A stretch of 64,000 nucleotides of DNA, from the NCBI RefSeq assembly GCF_009674765.1, contig NZ_WKKF01000001.1, forward strand, positions 372,001-436,000, in the 5' to 3' direction. The notes beneath the pieces were generated by a model. It saw only the letters and a program-made list of their open reading frames with translations. It was not told the DNA's origin and did no database searches. Every line of letters begins with the position of its first letter. Position 1 is the stretch's first letter. Shown here in pieces: positions 59,019 to 64,000 of the stretch. This DNA is from Metabacillus idriensis (GTDB taxonomy: Bacteria > Bacillota > Bacilli > Bacillales > Bacillaceae). Position numbers and translations under genes: made by a program.

Positions 59019-59670
59019 CGATGCGCTGATAAATCATGCCTGACAGGATTAAAAATAAAATGAGCAAATAAGGGAGCATAACACCCATGCTTGGATGGGT
59101 ATGGAAGATTGGTGCGAGCTTGTGTTCATGGATAATCATTTTTCCTGCAGTATAAGCAAGCATTCCTCCTCCGATATAAATGAGGGCAGGATATTTGTCC
59201 AAAATTTTCAGAATAAGATTGCTGCCCCAAATCATAATCGGAATTGAGATTAAAAGTCCGATGACGACCAGAACCGTCTGGCCGTTAGCCGCCCCCGCAA
59301 CTGCAATGACATTATCCATTCCCATCAGCATATCAGCAAGTACAATAGTCTGAACGGCCTTTCTCAATGAATGATGACTCTTAATTTCTCCTTCCTTCTC
59401 CTGCGTTCCTACAATTAAATGATACGCGATGTAGAGGAGCAGGATTCCGCCAATCAGCTGTACAAAAGGAATCTGGAACAAGTAGACAGCTACGGAAGTA
59501 AGCATGATGCGAACTCCGATTGCGAAGACCGTTCCTAAAATAACTGCTTTTTTCCGCTGTTTAGGAGGAAGATTTCGGCTTGCCATTGCAATAACGATCG
59601 CGTTGTCTCCTCCAAGGAGCAAATCAATGCCGATAATCATAATCAAAGACATGAGAAATTCCTGTTCCAT
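58996..59670 (-). CDS. yjbE: TerC-family membrane protein
   Basis: A 224-residue protein with about seven membrane helices and the TerC motifs 'DLLLGGDNAIVIAMA' (about 16-30) and 'LADMLMGMDNVIAVAG' (about 112-127), whose Asp/Asn pairs are candidate metal ligands. TerC proteins such as YjbE/MeeF are linked to manganese export and metalation of exported proteins. AAAGAGG precedes the ATG. No yybP-ykoY manganese riboswitch was seen upstream. Convergent with spx. Confidence 0.93.
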   Translation of the reverse strand: MEQEFLMSLIMIIGIDLLLGGDNAIVIAMASRNLPPKQRKKAVILGTVFAIGVRIMLTSVAVYLFQIPFVQLIGGILLLYIAYHLIVGTQEKEGEIKSHHSLRKAVQTIVLADMLMGMDNVIAVAGAANGQTVLVVIGLLISIPIMIWGSNLILKILDKYPALIYIGGGMLAYTAGKMIIHEHKLAPIFHTHPSMGVMLPYLLILFLILSGMIYQRIEKNENLP

Positions 59671-59991
59671 TTAAGTACCTCTTTCCCTGTTATAGACTGC
59701 TCGTACCATATATATGAAGAGAACTTTGATTTATGAGCCATTCTATATAGGTAAATAACTGTTTTTGTAAATTCAAGGTTTTTTTATTTCATTCGGAGCT
59801 GTTTTATCATAAAATAGGAGTACAAGAATCTTGAAAGGCAAGTCTCATTTTCAAGACAAGTTTTATAAGCTAATGATGCGTTGCGCTGACGATTAAATAG
59901 CTGCTGATTTGGGTAAAGTGTAGAAAAGTGCAACTTATTTAGGGGTTTAGTTGTCCCTTCAACATCATATATAGAAGGGAAGGTTGTAAAG
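59671..59991. other. Divergent region between yjbE and mecA
   Basis: A 321-bp gap with no supportable gene. AT-rich; contains the yjbE ribosome site and, near 59975, a TATATA possibly serving mecA. Nothing else recognised. Confidence 0.4.
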
Positions 59992-60663
59992 ATGGAGATA
60001 GAACGTATTAATGAATATACCGTAAAGTTTTATATTTCATATCTTGATATAGAAGAACGCGGTTTTGACAGAGATGAAATCTGGTACAACCGCGAAAGAA
60101 GTGAAGAGCTTTTTTGGGAAATGATGGATGAAGTCCACGATGAGGAAGACTTCATGGTGGAAGGGCCGCTGTGGATTCAGGTTCAAGCTCTTGATAAGGG
60201 TTTAGAAGTCATTGTCACAAGAGCTCAGCTTTCAAAAGACGGTCAGAAGATTGAGCTTCCATTGTCAGAGGATAAAATGAAGGAGCTGCCGGTTGATGAG
60301 AACATCGAGTCTATTCTTGATCAGCACTTTAATGATGATCTTGACGACAAATCGGACGGTTCCGCTGAGGAAGAAGAGCAGCAGCTGCAATTCCTGATAA
60401 AATTTAATGATTTTGAACATATTATTGCTTTAGCCCAAGTTCCTGTGAGCGGCTTTATCAATTCACTGTACTCACTGGATAAAAACTACTATCTGTTTGT
60501 AGAGTTTGATGAGCAGCACTCAGATGAAGACATTGAGAATATGCTTAGTATTATACTCGAGTATGGACAAGAATCGCGCATGACGATTCACCGCGTCACC
60601 GAATACGGCAAGGAAATTATTGCGGATGAAGCTCTTGACGTTGTTAAGAAACATTTTAGCTAA
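59992..60663 (+). CDS. mecA: Adaptor protein MecA
   Basis: A 223-residue ClpC adaptor. The N-terminal substrate-binding domain (about 1-90, 'MEIERINEYTVKFYISYLDI') is followed by an acidic linker (about 105-130, 'DDLDDKSDGSAEEEEQ') and a C-terminal ClpC-binding domain. In B. subtilis MecA delivers ComK (and ComS) to ClpCP and so gates competence; it also regulates Spo0A activity. GAAGG precedes the ATG. A terminator follows. Confidence 0.97.
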   Translation: MEIERINEYTVKFYISYLDIEERGFDRDEIWYNRERSEELFWEMMDEVHDEEDFMVEGPLWIQVQALDKGLEVIVTRAQLSKDGQKIELPLSEDKMKELPVDENIESILDQHFNDDLDDKSDGSAEEEEQQLQFLIKFNDFEHIIALAQVPVSGFINSLYSLDKNYYLFVEFDEQHSDEDIENMLSIILEYGQESRMTIHRVTEYGKEIIADEALDVVKKHFS

Positions 60664-60676
60664 ACAGGAAAAAAAT

Positions 60677-60708
60677 GCCGATTTCATGCAGTTGAAGTCG
60701 GCTTTTTT
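60677..60708 (+). terminator. Terminator of mecA
   Basis: GCCGATTTCA/TTGAAGTCGGC stem followed by six T. Confidence 0.85.
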
Positions 60709-60755
60709 AAGCATTAATTTTACGACAGAACCTTTATAAAAGTCAGGGGTAAAAC

Positions 60756-62279
60756 ATGAAAAATACGGTTCGAGTGCTCTTATTTGCCATTATTATTGGT
60801 TTTTCCATCTACATCATTCAAAATTTCACGGGCAGTATCTCAAGTGAATGGATGATCACTGCTACTACTGTTCTTTTTACTTTTTCAATTATTTTTATTG
60901 GATTTGTCATATTTCTTGAAAACCGCAAACCATCTCAAACCATTACATGGCTTGTTGTTCTTGGAAGTTTTCCGCTGATCGGCTTTTTGTTTTATCTTGT
61001 ATTTGGCCGCAATGTGAGAAAGAAGAAGTTATTTGACCGAAAAGCGCTGGTCGATGAAAAAATCATGTTTGAAATTGAAGGCAATCAATCGACTTATGAG
61101 GATAGAATTGATTTAATGGGCGACCATCAGCAAATGCTTTTTAATCTTGCCCACCGCCTTGGACATACCCCTATCTCTTTCGCTACAAGAACGAAAGCAT
61201 TAACGAATGGCAATGAGACTTTTGGTCACATTTTCGGCGAAATAGAGAAGGCTAAGCATCACATTCACCTTGAATATTATATAGTCAGACACGATGAAGT
61301 CGGCAGCAAATTAAAAGATGCTTTGATTAAGAAAGCAAAAGAAGGCGTAGAGGTTCGCTTTTTATTTGATTCGGTCGGAAGCTGGAAATTATCAAAGTCG
61401 TACATTAAAGAAATGCAGCAGGCAGGCATTGATGTTGTTTCATTCTTACCAGTGAAAATGCCCTTTTTGAATAACAAAGTCAATTTCCGCAATCATAGAA
61501 AAATCATTGTCATCGATGGAACAGTCGGGTTTGTCGGCGGTTTGAATGTTGGTGATGAATACTTGGGCAAGAATGAATATTTCGGATTTTGGCGTGACAC
61601 TCATTTAATGGTGTGGGGAGAAGCTGTCCGCACACTGCAAATGATTTTTCTCCAGGATTGGTATTACATGACCGGTGAAAATATTGTGAAGAAGGAATAT
61701 AAGACTCCCTCTGTACAGCTTGAAGAGCATGAAGGCGGTGTACAGATCATCGCAGGAGGACCTGACAACAAATGGGAAGTCATTAAAAATCTGTTCTTCT
61801 CGATGATTACATCTGCCAAAGATTCCATCTGGATTGCCTCACCTTATTTCGTTCCCGATGAAGATATTCTTTCAGCCTTAAAGGTAGCTTCATTAAGCGG
61901 CGTGGACGTGAGGCTTCTCGTTCCAAAGCGGCCGGATAAAAAGATCGTCTTTTATGCTTCAAGGTCTTACTTCCTGGAACTGCTTGAGGCGGGTGTGAAA
62001 ATTTACGAGTATGAAGAAGGCTTTATGCACAGCAAAATTGTGATTGTTGATTATGAACTGGCATCTATTGGAACAGCAAATATGGATATGAGAAGCTTCC
62101 ATTTGAATTTTGAAGTAAATGCCTTTCTTTACCGGACAAGAAGCACGCAAAAGCTTGTCGATGAGTATGAACGTGACCTTAAAGTATCCCATGAAATCAT
62201 CATGGATGAATTCAACAAGCGTCCTTTCAGGCAGAAGCTTTATGAATCAATGTCCAGGCTTCTTTCACCTCTGCTTTAA
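60756..62279 (+). CDS. cls: Cardiolipin synthase
   Basis: A 507-residue phospholipase-D-type enzyme joining two phosphatidylglycerols. Membrane segments lie at about 5-25, 32-54 and 62-82. Two HKD motifs follow: 'HRKIIVIDG' (about 246-254) and 'HSKIVIVDY' (about 425-433), each with the downstream Gly-Asn signature ('GGLNVGDEY', 'GTANMDMRS'). Length is typical. It sits between mecA and coiA, an arrangement I recall from the B. cereus group rather than B. subtilis. Confidence 0.96.
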   Translation: MKNTVRVLLFAIIIGFSIYIIQNFTGSISSEWMITATTVLFTFSIIFIGFVIFLENRKPSQTITWLVVLGSFPLIGFLFYLVFGRNVRKKKLFDRKALVDEKIMFEIEGNQSTYEDRIDLMGDHQQMLFNLAHRLGHTPISFATRTKALTNGNETFGHIFGEIEKAKHHIHLEYYIVRHDEVGSKLKDALIKKAKEGVEVRFLFDSVGSWKLSKSYIKEMQQAGIDVVSFLPVKMPFLNNKVNFRNHRKIIVIDGTVGFVGGLNVGDEYLGKNEYFGFWRDTHLMVWGEAVRTLQMIFLQDWYYMTGENIVKKEYKTPSVQLEEHEGGVQIIAGGPDNKWEVIKNLFFSMITSAKDSIWIASPYFVPDEDILSALKVASLSGVDVRLLVPKRPDKKIVFYASRSYFLELLEAGVKIYEYEEGFMHSKIVIVDYELASIGTANMDMRSFHLNFEVNAFLYRTRSTQKLVDEYERDLKVSHEIIMDEFNKRPFRQKLYESMSRLLSPLL

Positions 62280-62283
62280 TAAG

Positions 62284-62323
62284 AAAAGACATGCCGATGA
62301 GAGAACGCGGCGTGTCTTTTTTA
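62284..62323 (+). terminator. Terminator of cls
   Basis: AAAAGACATGCCG/CGGCGTGTCTTTT arms followed by T-run. Confidence 0.9.
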
Positions 62324-62390
62324 TTCCTTATTAAGGAAAAATTTTATATAATGAAGAAGAGAATCATAAAATAGGAGCTGATGCAAAGCT

Positions 62391-63584
62391 ATGTTAGTTG
62401 CTAAAAACACCAAAGGAACGATGATGAATCTTTGGGACAAGCAATGGGATGCAACGATTCTCATGCAAGTAAGAAGGGAAGAAACATTTTACTGTCCTGT
62501 GTGTGATAATCCGCTTGATTTAAAGATTGGCAGCATTAAAGTTCCTCATTTTGCACACCAAAAAAATAAAGCGTGCACCATAGAAACGGAGCCTGAAAGC
62601 GAGTACCACCTGAATGGAAAACTCCAGCTGTATAAATGGCTGCAGGGACAAAGTGTACTAAGTGCCAAGCTTGAGCAGTACCTGCCAAATATCACACAGC
62701 GTCCCGATGTCCTCTTTAAAAATAGAAATAGATACACAGCTATTGAATATCAATGCTCAGTCATTCCTGCTGCTCTTTTTTCAAAACGGACCAGCCGATA
62801 TAAACAAGCGGGTATTGAGGCTATGTGGATATTAGGCGCTAGAAAAACTGCAAGATTAAGCAGTCACACCTTTCGCATCTCTCCTTTTCAATGGCTGTTT
62901 ACAAGAACAGGCGAAACTCCGCTTGATCCGCCATCTATCTATACTTACTGCTCTGAAATGCAGGCATTCCTCATACTTGAACATCTCATTCCTTTTTCAA
63001 AACAAATCTTCTTCGTCATTCCAAGGTATTTGCCGCTAAATCAAACTTCTATTTCTGATCTTCAATGTCCAAAAACAAACTCCATTAAACCTCATCTTTC
63101 AAAATGGATTCACCTCATCAAATCACACCGCTTAAAACCGGCTTTCCATCTTCCGCCTGAGCTGATATTGCTTCAGAAAGAACTTTATGAAAAAAAGCAT
63201 ATTCCACTATCCCACCTTCCTCCTGAAGCTTTTCTTCCAATCGATACGGGCTATCTGTTTGATTCCCGCATCTACTTTTGGCAAACCAAGATTCTATTGT
63301 TCATAGATCAAATTCAGAAACATACGATTTTTACTCTTGAAGAAGTGACCCGGGAAATAAGGACGGACTCATCCATTAATGTACGTGAACTTTCTCATTT
63401 AAAAATGATTCCAATTGGTGCACCTATTCTTGAATATTTAGAAACATTATCACACATGGGAATGCTTCAGCGTGTTCATAAAAACAAATATGTCAAACAG
63501 AGAGAAATCACATGGCAGAGTGCATCTGCTGACTTATTAAAGAGAGATGAAATGGTTATAAAGCTATTTGCTCAATCTAAATGA
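62391..63584 (+). CDS. coiA: Competence protein CoiA
   Basis: A 397-residue protein. A zinc-finger-like region has Cys35, Cys38, His53, His56 and Cys62 ('FYCPVC', 'PHFAHQ'). A nuclease-like core follows with Asp106 ('RPDVLF') and Glu119-x-Gln121 ('AIEYQCS'), the D-ExQ pattern of restriction-type endonucleases. CoiA is needed for transformation/recombination in competent cells; the biochemical step is not settled. AGGAGC lies about 13 bp before the ATG. Proximity to mecA, med and comZ links it to competence. Confidence 0.93.
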   Translation: MLVAKNTKGTMMNLWDKQWDATILMQVRREETFYCPVCDNPLDLKIGSIKVPHFAHQKNKACTIETEPESEYHLNGKLQLYKWLQGQSVLSAKLEQYLPNITQRPDVLFKNRNRYTAIEYQCSVIPAALFSKRTSRYKQAGIEAMWILGARKTARLSSHTFRISPFQWLFTRTGETPLDPPSIYTYCSEMQAFLILEHLIPFSKQIFFVIPRYLPLNQTSISDLQCPKTNSIKPHLSKWIHLIKSHRLKPAFHLPPELILLQKELYEKKHIPLSHLPPEAFLPIDTGYLFDSRIYFWQTKILLFIDQIQKHTIFTLEEVTREIRTDSSINVRELSHLKMIPIGAPILEYLETLSHMGMLQRVHKNKYVKQREITWQSASADLLKRDEMVIKLFAQSK

Positions 63585-63648
63585 TTTGTATGAACAGCGG
63601 AAGGACGAAGCAACCTATGGAAGAGAGATTACGAATGGAGGAAAGAAG

Positions 63649-63807
63649 ATGTTTTATAAAAAAAGACGGAAAAGCAATCTGTTTGATTATACTTTGACAG
63701 CTGTCAGCACAGGTGCCATTGCATGGCTGATGACAAAGTCAATGCGCGAAAATGGTGAGAAGGATGTCGACAGCCGTCAGGACTTGTCTGATATGCAGGG
63801 AAAATAG
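63649..63807 (+). CDS. Small single-helix protein, unknown
   Basis: A 52-residue protein with a basic N-terminus ('FYKKRRKSN'), one moderately hydrophobic helix (about 13-30, 'YTLTAVSTGAIAWLMTKS') and an acidic C-terminus. GGAGGAAAG lies 3-7 bp before the ATG at 63649. The frame runs back to 63568 inside coiA without a site. Located between coiA and pepF. Function unknown. Confidence 0.65.
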   Translation: MFYKKRRKSNLFDYTLTAVSTGAIAWLMTKSMRENGEKDVDSRQDLSDMQGK

Positions 63808-63885
63808 CAAGACTCTTAGATTGATTTGCAAGAAAATATAGAATATTATTGGGGTAATCATGTTTAAAGGGGGATTTAGATTACT

Positions 63886-64000
63886 ATGGCAGAACAAACA
63901 GCTGTAAAAACATTGCCTAAACGAAGTGATATCGCTGTTGAAGATACATGGAGACTAGAAGATATTTTTAAAAATGATGAAGCCTGGGAAGCAGAGTTTA
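63886..64000 (+). CDS. pepF: Oligoendopeptidase F, 3' end outside window
   Basis: The first 38 codons of a PepF-type M3 metallopeptidase. 'PKRSDIAVEDTWRLEDIFKN' is the typical N-terminus. AAAGGGGGA lies about 11 bp before the ATG. The HExxH site is beyond the window. It follows coiA as yjbG/pepF does in B. subtilis, where it degrades short peptides. Confidence 0.88.
   Translation, partial: MAEQTAVKTLPKRSDIAVEDTWRLEDIFKNDEAWEAEF

Noticed and set aside
59671-59991. Manganese (yybP-ykoY) riboswitch upstream of yjbE
   Set aside because: Looked for because TerC genes often have one; the conserved GGGGAGUA-type core is not present on the minus strand.

Overview
The window is chromosomal DNA of a low-GC, endospore-forming Bacillaceae member (Bacillus/Metabacillus-like). 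This rests on gene content (Spx, MecA, ComZ, CoiA, YjcZ-like and YjzC-type small proteins), strong GGAGG ribosome sites, SAM and T-box riboswitches, and gene order. From about 8.3 kb to the right edge the order closely follows the Bacillus subtilis yitJ-yitK-yitL ... yitS-yitT-ipi-yitU-yitV-yitW-argCJBD-carAB-argF-yjzC-yjzD-yjaU-yjaV-med-comZ-fabHA-fabF-yjaZ-appDFABC-yjbA-trpS-oppABCDF-yjbC-spx-yjbE-mecA-coiA-pepF segment. That comparison is from memory of the reference genome, not an alignment. No prophage, IS transposase, CRISPR array, rRNA or tRNA gene was seen.

Layout. 0-4.6 kb: truncated TPR protein, APH-like kinase, Mn-dependent pyrophosphatase, two tiny membrane proteins and a short-chain dehydrogenase. 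4.9-10.4 kb: a methionine unit on the minus strand (SAM riboswitch, then yitJ, then metH overlapping by 8 bp). 10.6-15.3 kb: yitK, yitL, and a two-gene unit of BMP-type lipoprotein plus chemoreceptor behind a candidate SigD promoter. 15.4-21.3 kb: the yitS-yitW block with small genes. 21.9-31.3 kb: the arginine operon argC-argJ-argB-argD-carA-carB-argF, with overlapping reading frames and ARG-box-like sites before carA. 31.3-39.8 kb: uppP, yjz/yja genes, med-comZ, and fabH-fabF behind a FapR-type operator. 40.0-55.5 kb: two complete oligopeptide ABC importers (App and Opp) flanking yjbA, an RsbR-like STAS protein and T-box-controlled trpS. 55.7-64 kb: secreted DUF4015-like hydrolase, yjbC, spx, yjbE, mecA, cardiolipin synthase, coiA and the start of pepF.

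Several genes bear on competence and stress control: the oligopeptide permeases, Med, ComZ, MecA, Spx and CoiA. Methionine supply is coupled within one transcript: YitJ's reductase domain can make the methyl-folate that MetH uses.

The unusual material is mostly intergenic. There are three copies of a ~203-224 bp MITE-like element with imperfect terminal inverted repeats. Three tandem arrays have ~52-bp units; two of them, 35 kb apart, share the same core. There is also a ~21-bp array and a diverged pair of 'GAGGAG-TAGGCG' elements. Among proteins, the most interesting are the SigD-type lipoprotein-chemoreceptor pair, a STAS protein whose two regulatory threonine positions appear to be Asp and Val, a lipoprotein form of Ipi, and a candidate 33-residue ORF overlapping the start of med.
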